A stretch of 64,000 bases of DNA, taken from contig NZ_NAAD01000002.1 in NCBI RefSeq assembly GCF_002093115.1, forward strand, positions 62,001-126,000, in the 5' to 3' direction. A program made the position numbers and the translations under genes. How positions within the stretch are numbered: position 1 is the first letter of the stretch; every line of letters begins with the position of its first letter. Under the pieces are notes generated by a model. That model had not been told where the DNA came from. It searched no databases and was given only the letters and a program-made list of their open reading frames with translations. The stretch comes from Geothermobacter hydrogeniphilus (GTDB lineage: Bacteria; Desulfobacterota; Desulfuromonadia; Desulfuromonadales; Geothermobacteraceae). Of this stretch, positions 55,949 through 64,000 are shown piece after piece.

Positions 55949-56734
55949 ATGTCCAAATTGATCACCACGCTTCTGCTGAGCATTTTTCTTGTCCTGCCCC
56001 TGGCCGGTTTTGCCGCCGACGTGCAACCGTCCACAGCCGGATCCCGGGTGGCAACTGGGGACGGGCAACCCGCCGTCGATACGGAGGGCGATTTCGATGA
56101 CCCCTTCGCCGATGAAGAGATCGTTGTCAACGACCCGATCGAACCCTTCAACCGGGCCATGTTCTGGTTCAACGACAAACTCTACTTCTATGTCCTCAAG
56201 CCCATCGCCCGCGGCTACCGGATCATTCCTGAGCCAGCACGGGTATCAGTCGACAACTTCTTTCGCAACATTGAAACACCGGTCCGACTGGTGAATACCC
56301 TGCTGCAATTCAAGATGGAAGATTCGGGCACGGAAATCGGTCGCTTCGCAGTCAATACCACCGTCGGCCTGCTCGGGCTGTTCGACCCGGCCAAAAGCTG
56401 GCTGGGGTGGGAAAGGAAAGACGAAGACTTCGGGCAGACCCTCGGCTATTACGGCTCCGGTCCCGGACTGTACATCGTCTGGCCGGTGATGGGACCTTCC
56501 AACCTTCGTGACAGCGTCGGCATGGCTGGTGACTACTTCGCCCACCCCCTCTACTCCCCCCTCTATTTCAAGTTGAAAACCTGGGAACAGTATGCCCTCT
56601 ACGGGCTCGACTCAACCAACAAGACCTCCCTTGACCGGGACACCTATGAAGGCATCAAGAAAGACGCGCTGGATCCCTACCTTTTTGTCAGGGATGCCTA
56701 CCAGCAGCACCGGGAAGCGCAGATAAACCGGTAG
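55949..56734 (+). CDS. mlaA: MlaA/VacJ outer-membrane lipoprotein-family protein
   Basis: MlaA removes misplaced phospholipids from the outer leaflet of the outer membrane. The 261-residue product has a signal peptide (about 1-22) and the family core: NDPIEPFNRAMFWFND near residue 58, RVSVDNFFRNIETPVRLVNTLLQ, GRFAVNTTVGLLGLFDPA, EDFGQTLGYYGSGPGLYIVWPVMGPS (given in parts), and a C-terminal DPYLFVRDAYQQ. The signal region lacks an obvious lipobox Cys, unlike E. coli MlaA. I prefer the ATG at 55949 (AAGGA before it) over an in-frame TTG at 55931. Confidence 0.93.
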   Translation: MSKLITTLLLSIFLVLPLAGFAADVQPSTAGSRVATGDGQPAVDTEGDFDDPFADEEIVVNDPIEPFNRAMFWFNDKLYFYVLKPIARGYRIIPEPARVSVDNFFRNIETPVRLVNTLLQFKMEDSGTEIGRFAVNTTVGLLGLFDPAKSWLGWERKDEDFGQTLGYYGSGPGLYIVWPVMGPSNLRDSVGMAGDYFAHPLYSPLYFKLKTWEQYALYGLDSTNKTSLDRDTYEGIKKDALDPYLFVRDAYQQHREAQINR

Positions 56735-56765
56735 AACAACATCCGTGATCCACGGTATACTTAAA

Positions 56766-56926
56766 CCTGAATCAGTGAACCGCTTGTCGGCGGAGAGCAC
56801 AAGTTATTGATCTGCCGGAGCCTCCCAAAAATCACCAGCGAACCTGTGGGTGCGCTTCAGATTTTTGGAAATCTCATTCAGACCAAGCAGTTACACTCTC
56901 CATCCAACAGGACCTCACGGATTCAG
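56766..56926 (+). repeat. Dispersed 160 bp intergenic element, copy 2
   Basis: Full-length match to 307-468, same strand, with inverted ends (CCTGAATCAGTGA at the left, TCACGGATTCAG at the right). The core AAATCACCAGCGAACCT is identical between the two copies. It lies between mlaA and mlaC, about 30 bases from each flanking element. Confidence 0.8.
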
Positions 56927-56964
56927 ATTAGAGGAAATAAAATCGACTCTTAAGGAGAGATTCA

Positions 56965-57552
56965 ATGACTGTTCGACATCTTTGTCTGCTGGCGCTGCTG
57001 ATCAGCCTGGCCTGGCCGTTGACGGCCAGTGCCAACACCCCGAAACACGACATATCCGGCACCGTGGACAATATTCTGGTGGTATTGCGCAACCATGAAC
57101 TTTCCGCCGAACAACGCCGCGAGCAACTCAGCAACCTGATCCGGCAACGATTTGAATTCACCGTCATGTCGCGCAGCACCCTGGGTAAAAACTGGAGAAA
57201 AGCCAGCACGGAACAGCGGCAGGAATTCATGAAACTGTTCTCCGACCTGCTGGAAGCGACCTATATCGGTCGCATCGAAAGCTACACCAACGAGCAGGTT
57301 CTCTATGGCGAAGAAAAGATCCGCGGCAAGAAAGCCCTGGTTAAAACCCTGATCAAAACCAAGACGGTCGAGATCCCCATTGACTACAAACTGGTCAAAA
57401 AAGAAAACAGCTGGTTCGTCTATGACGTGGTCATCGAAGGGGTAAGCCTGGTCCGCAATTTCCGCAGCAGTTACAACAGCATCATCGACCGGGAGGGCTT
57501 TGACGGCCTGTTTGGTAAAATGCGGACAAAAATCGCCGAACTGCGCAAGTAG
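56965..57552 (+). CDS. mlaC: MlaC/Ttg2D periplasmic phospholipid carrier
   Basis: MlaC carries phospholipids between the outer-membrane MlaA and the inner-membrane MlaFED. The 195-residue product has a signal peptide (about 1-23) and the family segments RFEFTVMSRSTLGKNWRKAS, QRQEFMKLFSDLLEATY and VIEGVSLVRNFRSSYNSII. A good AAGGAGAG site precedes the ATG. It is separated from mlaEFDA by the repeat element and may have its own transcript. Confidence 0.94.
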   Translation: MTVRHLCLLALLISLAWPLTASANTPKHDISGTVDNILVVLRNHELSAEQRREQLSNLIRQRFEFTVMSRSTLGKNWRKASTEQRQEFMKLFSDLLEATYIGRIESYTNEQVLYGEEKIRGKKALVKTLIKTKTVEIPIDYKLVKKENSWFVYDVVIEGVSLVRNFRSSYNSIIDREGFDGLFGKMRTKIAELRK

Positions 57553-57568
57553 AAAAGGCAGAACGACT

Positions 57569-58063
57569 ATGGGACAAGCAACATCTTTTGTTTGTGACGG
57601 GGTCTGTGAAGAACGGCTCTGCGGACGCATGAAGCAGGAGTTGCGTTTTTTCAACTTCATGGAAGACGAAGACCTGGATGAGGTCAGCCATTATTTCGAA
57701 TGTCGCCAGGTGCCGGCCGGACAGACCCTGTGGAAAGAAGGAGAACCGGGAACCTTCGTTGTCTTCATTATCAACGGCCGCGTCGAACTGCGCAAGGAAA
57801 CGGAATTCAAAGGACGCAGCGTGGTCGTGGGAATTTACGGCCAGGGATCAATCGCCGGAGAGCTCTGCCTACTGGACCACAGCCCGCGGACCGAAACGGC
57901 CATCGCCCTCGACCATGTCGACCTGATTATTCTGACCGCCAACCACTTCGAGCAAATGATGACCCTTCATCCGGAACTGGGCAACAAGCTGCTGCGCGGC
58001 ATGCTGCTGACCGTGTCCCGCAGATTGAAAAAATCGTTCGAACGACTCGCCTCCATTTTCTGA
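57569..58063 (+). CDS. Cyclic-nucleotide-binding domain protein without HTH
   Basis: The product has 164 residues. It shows one Crp-type effector domain (about 35-150) with GEPGTFVVFIINGRVEL and the phosphate-binding-cassette-like region GSIAGELCLLDHSPRTETA. No helix-turn-helix follows, so it is not a Crp/Fnr regulator by itself. Four Cys lie in the first 50 residues (VCDGVCEERLCG), possibly a metal site. It is 16 bases after mlaC. Effector and partner are unknown. Confidence 0.85.
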   Translation: MGQATSFVCDGVCEERLCGRMKQELRFFNFMEDEDLDEVSHYFECRQVPAGQTLWKEGEPGTFVVFIINGRVELRKETEFKGRSVVVGIYGQGSIAGELCLLDHSPRTETAIALDHVDLIILTANHFEQMMTLHPELGNKLLRGMLLTVSRRLKKSFERLASIF

Positions 58064-58143
58064 TCTCACTCCTTTCGCTCAAGAAGCCAAGCCTCCGATA
58101 TCACGCTTTTTTTCTGTTTCAAACCTTTTCAGTCAAAAAAAAC

Positions 58144-58172
58144 TTGCCTCGACCACGAGGTCATGATATAAG
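58144..58172 (+). promoter_or_regulatory. Promoter of the cold-shock gene
   Basis: A TTGCCT -35 box (58144-58149) and a TATAAG -10 box (58167-58172) are 17 bases apart. Transcription from here gives a leader of about 155 bases before the csp start codon. Confidence 0.6.
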
Positions 58173-58243
58173 GCAAGTGATTCTTCAGGTTAACTCCAGG
58201 TAACAATGCAAGTTTTCAAACGCAATAGCAGGAAAAGAAAACG

Positions 58244-58277
58244 GTCGCACACCTGAGGAAGGCGTGCGGCTTTTTTT
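58244..58277 (+). terminator. Terminator-like hairpin inside the csp leader
   Basis: A ten-pair stem with one mismatch (58244-58253 with 58261-58270), a seven-base loop and a following run of seven T. It lies about 60 bases before the csp start codon, inside the predicted transcript, so it may attenuate expression. Confidence 0.75.
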
Positions 58278-58336
58278 ATTTCCAAAGGGTTCCAGGACCC
58301 GCAACTAAAGCCCTGCGAGGGTAAAAGGAGCAGAAG

Positions 58337-58537
58337 ATGGCAGAAGGTGTTGTGAAATGGTTCAATGATGCTAAAGGTTTCGGTTTTATTGCCCAGGAGG
58401 GTGGCCCTGATGTTTTTGTTCACTTCTCCTCCATCCAGGCCGATGGTTTCAAGTCCCTTGCCGAAGGGGACCGTGTTTCATTTGACATCACCGAAGGCCA
58501 GAAAGGCCCGCAGGCCGCGAACGTCGCCAAGATTTAA
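58337..58537 (+). CDS. Cold-shock domain protein (CspA family)
   Basis: This single-stranded nucleic-acid chaperone has 66 residues. RNP1 (KGFGFIAQ) and RNP2 (VFVHFSSI) are intact, and the opening [14 protein letters not shown] is diagnostic. An AAAGGAG site precedes the ATG. A strong terminator follows, so it is a single-gene unit with a long leader. Confidence 0.96.
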   Translation: MAEGVVKWFNDAKGFGFIAQEGGPDVFVHFSSIQADGFKSLAEGDRVSFDITEGQKGPQAANVAKI

Positions 58538-58559
58538 TCCCGGCGAAAAGGAATACAGA

Positions 58560-58591
58560 AGCCCCGCGGTTCAATCCGCGGGGCTTTTTTT
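58560..58591 (+). terminator. Rho-independent terminator of the csp gene
   Basis: A perfect ten-pair GC-rich stem (AGCCCCGCGG with CCGCGGGGCT) with a six-base loop and a run of T, 22 bases after the csp stop codon. Confidence 0.95.
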
Positions 58592-58675
58592 GTGCCCCGG
58601 CAACACTTCCCGCTCCTGTCGGCTACACTTGACCTGACAGTTGCCCGCAATCTGAACCCTGGAGTCACGACAATC

Positions 58676-61633
58676 ATGCAAGAACCCCGCTTCCACCCGG
58701 GAGAAACCATTTCCGGTTTTCTGGTCCATGAAAATGAAACAATCGCCACCCTGAACCTGCAATTGATCCGCCTCGAACATCAGCAGACCGGTGCCCGCTA
58801 CCTGCACCTGGCGACCGAAGATCCCAACAACCTGTTCGCCGTCGGTTTCCGCACTCCGCCGAAGGATTCCACGGGAGTCGCCCACATCCTTGAACACACG
58901 GTCCTTTGCGGCTCACGACGCTATCCGGTCCGGGACCCGTTTTTTTCCATGCTCAAACGTTCGCTGAACACCTTCATGAACGCCATGACGGCCAGCGACT
59001 GGACCTGCTACCCCTTCGCCAGCCAGAACCGGACAGACTTTGACAACCTGCTCGGTATCTACCTGGACGCGGTTTTCTTCCCGCTGTTGCGCGAGCAGGA
59101 TTTTCTCCAGGAAGGGCACCGCCTTGAATTTGCAGAAAGAGACAATCCTTCATCGAAACTGACCATTCAGGGCGTGGTCTACAATGAAATGAAGGGCGCG
59201 ATGGCCTCACCGTCCTCGCTGCTCAGCCGACGGCTGGCCCGCGCTCTCTACCCGACCACCACCTATCACCACAACTCCGGCGGAGAACCCTCCGAAATCC
59301 CGAAATTGAGTTGGCAGCAGCTCCGGGAGTTCCATGCCGCCTACTATCACCCCAGCAACAGCTGGCTGTTCAGCTATGGGAATTTTCCTCTCGTCGAACA
59401 CCTGGAGAAAGTCGAGGAACTGGCCCTGCGACACTTCACCCGCCGACCGGTCGCAAGCGAAGTCCCGTCTGAACAACGGCTCGACCAACCACGCGTCGTC
59501 GAGGAGCCTTACGCCCTGGCAGCGGATGAGAACCCTCAAGGCAAATCGATGGTTCAGGTGGCCTGGTTGACCAGCGACATCGAGGACCACGAACTGCGCC
59601 TGGCGCAGAATCTGCTCTCGGTCCTGCTGCTCGGCAACCCCGCCGCCCCCCTCTACCGGGCCCTGCTGGAAAGCCGCCTCGGCAGCAACCTCGCCCCCGG
59701 ATGCGGCTACCATGACGACAACCGCACCACCTATTTCGCCGCCGGGCTGCAGGGGACGGATCCCGAGCGGGCCGGGCAGATCGAACAGCTTGTTCTCCAG
59801 ACCCTTGAACAGGCGGCCGCCACCGGCTTTGAACCGGAGCGCGTCGAAGGGGCACTGCATCGCCTGGAATTCGCCAACCGGGAAGTCAGCGGCGACAGCT
59901 ATCCCTACCCCCTGGGCCTGCTGATGCGCCTCTTCGGTCCCTGGCTGCACGCCGATGAAGCCGCCGCGCCGCTGCGCATCGATCTGCACCTGCAGCAACT
60001 GCGAAAACGCCTGCGGGACCCCGCCTACCTCCCGAAAATGATACGGCGCCTGCTGCTCGACAATCCTCACCGGGTCCGCCTGCTGCTGCGTCCCGACCAG
60101 ACGCTGGAGGCGCGGGAAAATGAACGGCTTGAAAAGGAGTTGCAGGCGGTTCGCGAACAGCTTGGATCGCAGCAGGCACGGGCGTTGATCAAACGCTCGG
60201 CCGAATTGCGGGCTATGCAGGAAGCCGAAGAAGACCTGAGCTGCCTGCCGACCCTCGGCCGGGCCGACATTCCCCCATCCGAACCCGTCGTCAAATCCGG
60301 CCACACGATTTTCGATCACGGCACGATAACCCGATTCGCCCAGCCGACCAACGGCATCTGTTATCTGGTCGGGCATCTGCGCGCCGACCGGCTCCCCCCC
60401 GCTCAATGCGCAGAACTGCCCCTCTTCGCTGCCCTGTTGCCACAGATCGGCGCCGGAAAGCGTGATTACCTGCAGATGGCTGCCGCCACCGAACGCTACA
60501 CCGGCGGCATCCAGGCCGGTACTGAAATCCTCGAACAGCCGACGGCTGCAGCTTGTTTTCAAAGCACCCTGGTGATCAAGGGCAAAGTGCTGACACGGCA
60601 CCGCGACCACCTGCTGGAACTGCTGGGCGACACGCTGCTCGCTCCCGACTTCAGTGATCTCGAACGACTGCAGACGGTCCTCAGCCAATTCCGCAGTTCC
60701 CTGGAGAACTCCATCCCCGGCTCCGGGCACAGCTATGCCGCACGCTACGCGGCGGCCAGCCTCTCCCCGGCGGCCCGGCGGCGCGAAGAATGGAGCGGCA
60801 TCAGCCTGCTGCGCCGCATCCGTACCCTGACCACGGACAGCCGGGAAAACCTGGAGGACTTCGCCCAACGGCTCGATGCGCTGGCAAAAACGCTCGCCGG
60901 AGAAGCCGGTCCCGCCTGGGCGGTCACCGCCGACGAAGCGGACCTCAAGACCCTCGACAAGTCCCTCGAAATCTTCCTGCAGCGCTTCCCCGCGACCGCC
61001 GGAAACATCCCGCCCGGCGAAGAGCAATCGCACGACAGTGCCCCCCTTCACTGCGGACTGACCACCTCGGTCCCGGTCGCCTACGTCGCCCGGGTTTTCC
61101 CAACAGTATCCTACAACCACCCCGATGCCGCGCCACTGATGGTGCTGGCCAAACTGCTGCGCGCCGGCTACCTGCACCGGGAAATTCGCGAAAAAGGCGG
61201 CGCCTATGGCGGTCTGGCCGGTTGCGATGTCGAAGGCGGCACCCTCTCCCTCCTCTCCTACCGGGATCCGCATATTGTCAGAACCCTGGGAGTCTTCGAT
61301 GCTGCCACCCACTGGGCAGCGGCCGCGGACTTCGACGACTCGGCCGTTGACGAAGCGGTGCTGTCAGTGTTCAGCGATCTGGATCGGCCCCTGTCCCCTG
61401 GAAGCCGTGGATCGCGAGAGTTCGCCAACCAGCTGCAGGGGCTGACCCCCGAACTGCGCCAGCAGTTCCGCGAACGGGTTCTCGCGGTACGGGCCGCCGA
61501 CCTGGCCCGGGTCGCCGAGGCCTACCTGGTGGCGAACCGGGAAAAGAGCGCGGTCACGGTTGTCGCCGGTCGCGAGATGATCGATAAGGCCAACCGGGAA
61601 TTGGAAACCCCGTTGGCGGTGGAGGCGATTTGA
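58676..61633 (+). CDS. M16C insulinase-family zinc metalloprotease (PreP-like)
   Basis: The 985-residue product has the inverted zinc motif H70-ILE-H74 in the first M16 domain, with the distal Glu in YNEMKGAM near residue 168, and the M16C-associated middle domain and a long C-terminal non-catalytic half. Length matches presequence-protease-like bacterial members. No signal peptide is seen, so it is probably cytoplasmic and degrades unfolded or signal peptides. The ATG at 58676 is chosen because the upstream frame continues back into the csp terminator. Confidence 0.92.
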   Translation: MQEPRFHPGETISGFLVHENETIATLNLQLIRLEHQQTGARYLHLATEDPNNLFAVGFRTPPKDSTGVAHILEHTVLCGSRRYPVRDPFFSMLKRSLNTFMNAMTASDWTCYPFASQNRTDFDNLLGIYLDAVFFPLLREQDFLQEGHRLEFAERDNPSSKLTIQGVVYNEMKGAMASPSSLLSRRLARALYPTTTYHHNSGGEPSEIPKLSWQQLREFHAAYYHPSNSWLFSYGNFPLVEHLEKVEELALRHFTRRPVASEVPSEQRLDQPRVVEEPYALAADENPQGKSMVQVAWLTSDIEDHELRLAQNLLSVLLLGNPAAPLYRALLESRLGSNLAPGCGYHDDNRTTYFAAGLQGTDPERAGQIEQLVLQTLEQAAATGFEPERVEGALHRLEFANREVSGDSYPYPLGLLMRLFGPWLHADEAAAPLRIDLHLQQLRKRLRDPAYLPKMIRRLLLDNPHRVRLLLRPDQTLEARENERLEKELQAVREQLGSQQARALIKRSAELRAMQEAEEDLSCLPTLGRADIPPSEPVVKSGHTIFDHGTITRFAQPTNGICYLVGHLRADRLPPAQCAELPLFAALLPQIGAGKRDYLQMAAATERYTGGIQAGTEILEQPTAAACFQSTLVIKGKVLTRHRDHLLELLGDTLLAPDFSDLERLQTVLSQFRSSLENSIPGSGHSYAARYAAASLSPAARRREEWSGISLLRRIRTLTTDSRENLEDFAQRLDALAKTLAGEAGPAWAVTADEADLKTLDKSLEIFLQRFPATAGNIPPGEEQSHDSAPLHCGLTTSVPVAYVARVFPTVSYNHPDAAPLMVLAKLLRAGYLHREIREKGGAYGGLAGCDVEGGTLSLLSYRDPHIVRTLGVFDAATHWAAAADFDDSAVDEAVLSVFSDLDRPLSPGSRGSREFANQLQGLTPELRQQFRERVLAVRAADLARVAEAYLVANREKSAVTVVAGREMIDKANRELETPLAVEAI

Positions 61634-61639
61634 GCAGGA

Positions 61640-64000
61640 TTACCGTTTTGAAGGGCGTTTGACGCGGCCGGTCGCTTCGGCGTTGAGAGGATCTTCCGGC
61701 CAGGGGTGTTTCGGATAGCGGCCCAGCATCTCCTTGCGGACTTCGGGATAGACGTCACTCCAGAAGGAGGCCAGATCACCGGTCACCTGCAGCGGCCGGC
61801 CGGCGGGAGAAAGCAGGTGGACCTGGACTGTGATCCGACCATCGGCCAGCCGCGGCGTCTGCGCCAGGCCGAACAGTTCCTGCAGTTTCACCGCCAGCAC
61901 CGGGGTCTCGCCCGCCAGGTAATCAAGCTGAACTTCGCGGCCGCTCGGCACCTTCAGCCGCACCGGAACCCAGTGATCAAGCTGCCGCAGTGACTGAAAG
62001 TCGAGCAACGCCCGCAGCGGCGGCACCAGGTCCACCCGCTGCAGGGCGGCAATGCTTGAGACCCCGGAGAGGTAGGGGCCAAGCCACTCATCAAGCTGAC
62101 CCAGCAACCGGTCGTCGGTCAGCTCCGGCCATCCGGGTGGAGAGAGAACGTTCGCCACCAGCCGCATCCGGGCCAGCAGTTGCCGCGCCGGCGGCGTCCA
62201 GCCGAGCGTCTCGATACCGCGTCGCCGCACAACTTCCAGCAGAGCGGCAAGGATCTGTTCAGGGAGCGGCTTATGGGGACGCTGCTGAACCAGCAGTTCA
62301 CCGAGCCGGCGCACCTCCCGCGCCTGCAGACGCTGTCGGCGATCATCCCAGATCACCTCGGCGCGCCAGGGAGCATCATCCCCCAGCAGTGCTGGAACCT
62401 GGTCTTCCGCCAGGCTGCTGGCCAGCCGGATCAGGCCTTCACCCGACTGCCCCTGGATATCAACCGCGACCAGCCATTCCGCCCCTCCGGCCTGCGAATT
62501 TTCGGTCAGCAACGCCCCCTGTCCCCCAGACAGCAGGTAGCGCCGTTCCGTCCCCGCCCGTCGCCGGGCGATACGGTCGGGGAAGGCTTTCGCCAACAGC
62601 AGGGCAACCTGGCGTGAGTCGATCTGCAACTGCTCCCGGGAGGTCCCACAGCGGTCCAGCCAGAACTGAAATGCCCGTGTCAGGGTTGGCCAGCGCCGAT
62701 CGGCGTCTCGACTGCGCAGCCAGGCGAGACGTTCGCACAGATCGCATCCACCGCGGCCATCTCCGGAGACACGCTCCCCCAGGGCGTCACGTTCGCTGAG
62801 CAGGGCAACCAGGGCGCTGCCGGTAGCCGGGCAGCCCTGATCCAGCGCGTCAACCAGCAACCTTGCCAGGCGCGGATGACAGCCGAAACCGGCCATGCGC
62901 CGTCCAACCGGTGTCACGCGACCCCGTTCGTCGAGCGCCCGCAACTGCAGCAGCAGGCGACGCGCTGCGTCCAGAGCCGAAGCCCCCGGGGGATCAAGCC
63001 AGGCCAACTTCGACGGATCACTTACCCCCCAGCCGGCCAGCTCCAGCAGCAACGGAGCGAGATCGGCCTGGCGGATCTCGGCCGGCGCGGCGGGCAGCAA
63101 CGCCCCCTCTTCAGCTTCGCTCCAGAGTCGGTAACAGTCTCCGGGCCCGAGCCGTCCCGCACGTCCGGCCCGTTGCCGGGCGCTGGCCAGGGAGATGCGC
63201 ACCGTTTCCAGGCGAGTCACCCCGGCGGCCGGGTCAAACCGCGGACGACGTTCAAAACCGCTGTCGACCACGGTCCGCACACCGTCGATGGTCAGGCTGG
63301 TCTCGGCGATATTGGTCGCCAGCACCAGTTTGCGCTTTTCAGCCGGCCGGATCGCCCGCTCCTGGGCCGCGTAATCGAGCCCGCCGTAGAGGGGGGCCAA
63401 CAGCAGATCATTCTTCTCCGCCCAATCCTTCAGTTGGCCCTGCAGCCGACGGATATCGGCGGTTCCGGGCAGAAAGACCAGCACATCTCCCGCGGTCTCG
63501 GTTACCGCCCGCCGCACCAGAGCCGGCATGGCGTCCAGACGCCGACCGGCGGGAACCCGTTGCAGATGGTGCCGCCGGATCGGATGCTCACGCCCGGGAC
63601 AATCGATCAGCGGCGCATCGTCGAGCATTTCGGCCAGCGGAGCCGCCTCCAGGGTCGCCGACATGATCAGCAGCTTCAGGTCCTCGCGCAGCCCGCCCTG
63701 CACTTCACGGCACAGCGCCAACGCCAGGTCGGACTGCAGGTTGCGTTCATGAAATTCGTCGAAAATGACCAGGCCGACCCCCTGCAGTTCGGGATCATCC
63801 TGCAGACGACGGGTGAGAATCCCCTCGGTCACCACCTCGATCCGGGTGCGTCGCGAAATCCGGCTCCGGTAGCGGACCCGGAAACCGACCGTTTCCCCGA
63901 CCGGAGAACCGGTCAGTTCGGCCATGTAGCGGGCGGCGTTGCCGGCCGCCAGGCGGCGGGGCTCAAGCATCAGGATGCGTTTGCCGGCCAACCAGGGTTC
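61640..64000 (-). CDS. hrpB: ATP-dependent helicase HrpB (5' end cut by the window edge)
   Basis: This is a DEAH-type RNA helicase family protein of unclear role. The visible 786 residues start with PWLAGKRILMLEPRRLAA (motif Ia), so Walker A and the start codon lie beyond the right edge. Present are DEFHER (motif II), MSAT (motif III), the late ATNIAETSLTIDGVRTVVDSG region (motif V, given in part), QRAGRAGRLGPG (motif VI), helicase-associated domains and the HrpB C-terminal domain ending with a Pro/Trp-rich tail (HPWPEDPLNAEATGRVK). It is convergent with the M16C gene, six bases apart. Confidence 0.93.
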   Translation of the reverse strand, partial: EPWLAGKRILMLEPRRLAAGNAARYMAELTGSPVGETVGFRVRYRSRISRRTRIEVVTEGILTRRLQDDPELQGVGLVIFDEFHERNLQSDLALALCREVQGGLREDLKLLIMSATLEAAPLAEMLDDAPLIDCPGREHPIRRHHLQRVPAGRRLDAMPALVRRAVTETAGDVLVFLPGTADIRRLQGQLKDWAEKNDLLLAPLYGGLDYAAQERAIRPAEKRKLVLATNIAETSLTIDGVRTVVDSGFERRPRFDPAAGVTRLETVRISLASARQRAGRAGRLGPGDCYRLWSEAEEGALLPAAPAEIRQADLAPLLLELAGWGVSDPSKLAWLDPPGASALDAARRLLLQLRALDERGRVTPVGRRMAGFGCHPRLARLLVDALDQGCPATGSALVALLSERDALGERVSGDGRGGCDLCERLAWLRSRDADRRWPTLTRAFQFWLDRCGTSREQLQIDSRQVALLLAKAFPDRIARRRAGTERRYLLSGGQGALLTENSQAGGAEWLVAVDIQGQSGEGLIRLASSLAEDQVPALLGDDAPWRAEVIWDDRRQRLQAREVRRLGELLVQQRPHKPLPEQILAALLEVVRRRGIETLGWTPPARQLLARMRLVANVLSPPGWPELTDDRLLGQLDEWLGPYLSGVSSIAALQRVDLVPPLRALLDFQSLRQLDHWVPVRLKVPSGREVQLDYLAGETPVLAVKLQELFGLAQTPRLADGRITVQVHLLSPAGRPLQVTGDLASFWSDVYPEVRKEMLGRYPKHPWPEDPLNAEATGRVKRPSKR

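Noticed and set aside
59207-61312. A 701-codon open frame on the minus strand within the M16C protease gene
   Set aside because: Same effect: the plus-strand product has intact HxxEH and family length, the antisense product has no recognisable domain.

Overview
This 64 kb window is ordinary chromosome from a GC-rich Gram-negative bacterium, most likely a dissimilatory metal- or sulfur-reducing member of the Desulfuromonadia (Geobacter/Desulfuromonas relatives). The evidence is the number of multiheme c-type cytochromes, a system II (CcsA/ResB) cytochrome maturation pair, an atypical type II secretion operon beside a PpiC/NHL/cytochrome operon, and the tig-clpP-clpX-lon-hup and xseA-xseB-ispA-dxs runs, an arrangement I associate with that group from memory. 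I found no transposase, integrase, phage gene or CRISPR array.

Layout. 1-6.2 kb: edge of a membrane protein gene, an octaheme lipoprotein cytochrome, family II pyrophosphatase, a DUF3108 protein and a CaCA exchanger. 6.5-11.7 kb: ArsR regulator with an RlmI-type methyltransferase, convergent with the biotin operon bioW-bioF-bioH-bioC, which sits behind a BirA-type operator. 11.9-18 kb: ccsA-resB, then a signalling group (PhnD-like sensor with a DUF4388 domain, a receiver protein, a pseudo-receiver-GAF protein, a DedA-like protein). 18-24.9 kb: xseA, an M23 peptidase, xseB, ispA and dxs on the minus strand, and a divergent ParA-like ATPase. 24.9-39.8 kb: one long minus-strand run from a type II secretion/type IV pilus-like operon through ftsE, ftsX, an EnvC-like protein and ctpA to a polysaccharide deacetylase. 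40-44.2 kb: ppiC, NHL lipoprotein and two multiheme cytochromes. 44.2-51.3 kb: two tRNA clusters around hup, lon, clpX, clpP and tig. 51.4-58 kb: a hybrid sensor kinase divergent from the Mla lipid-transport operon mlaEFDA-(repeat)-mlaC. 58-64 kb: a cold-shock gene with a structured leader, an M16C protease and a truncated hrpB.

How it fits together. Several neighbouring systems serve the envelope: FtsEX, EnvC and CtpA for septal wall hydrolysis, Mla for outer-membrane lipid asymmetry, and secretion, PpiC, CcsA/ResB and cytochromes for building an extracellular electron-transfer surface.

The least explained material is non-coding. There is a family of about 160 bp elements with inverted ends (three copies), and a separate palindromic 126 bp element that forms a 152 bp tandem array splitting ftsE from ftsX and has a collapsed copy at 8.0 kb. 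Among proteins, the PhnD-like/DUF4388 sensor and the ParA-like ATPase with an unfamiliar C-terminal half are the most unusual. All family calls rest on motifs read by eye; no database search was possible.
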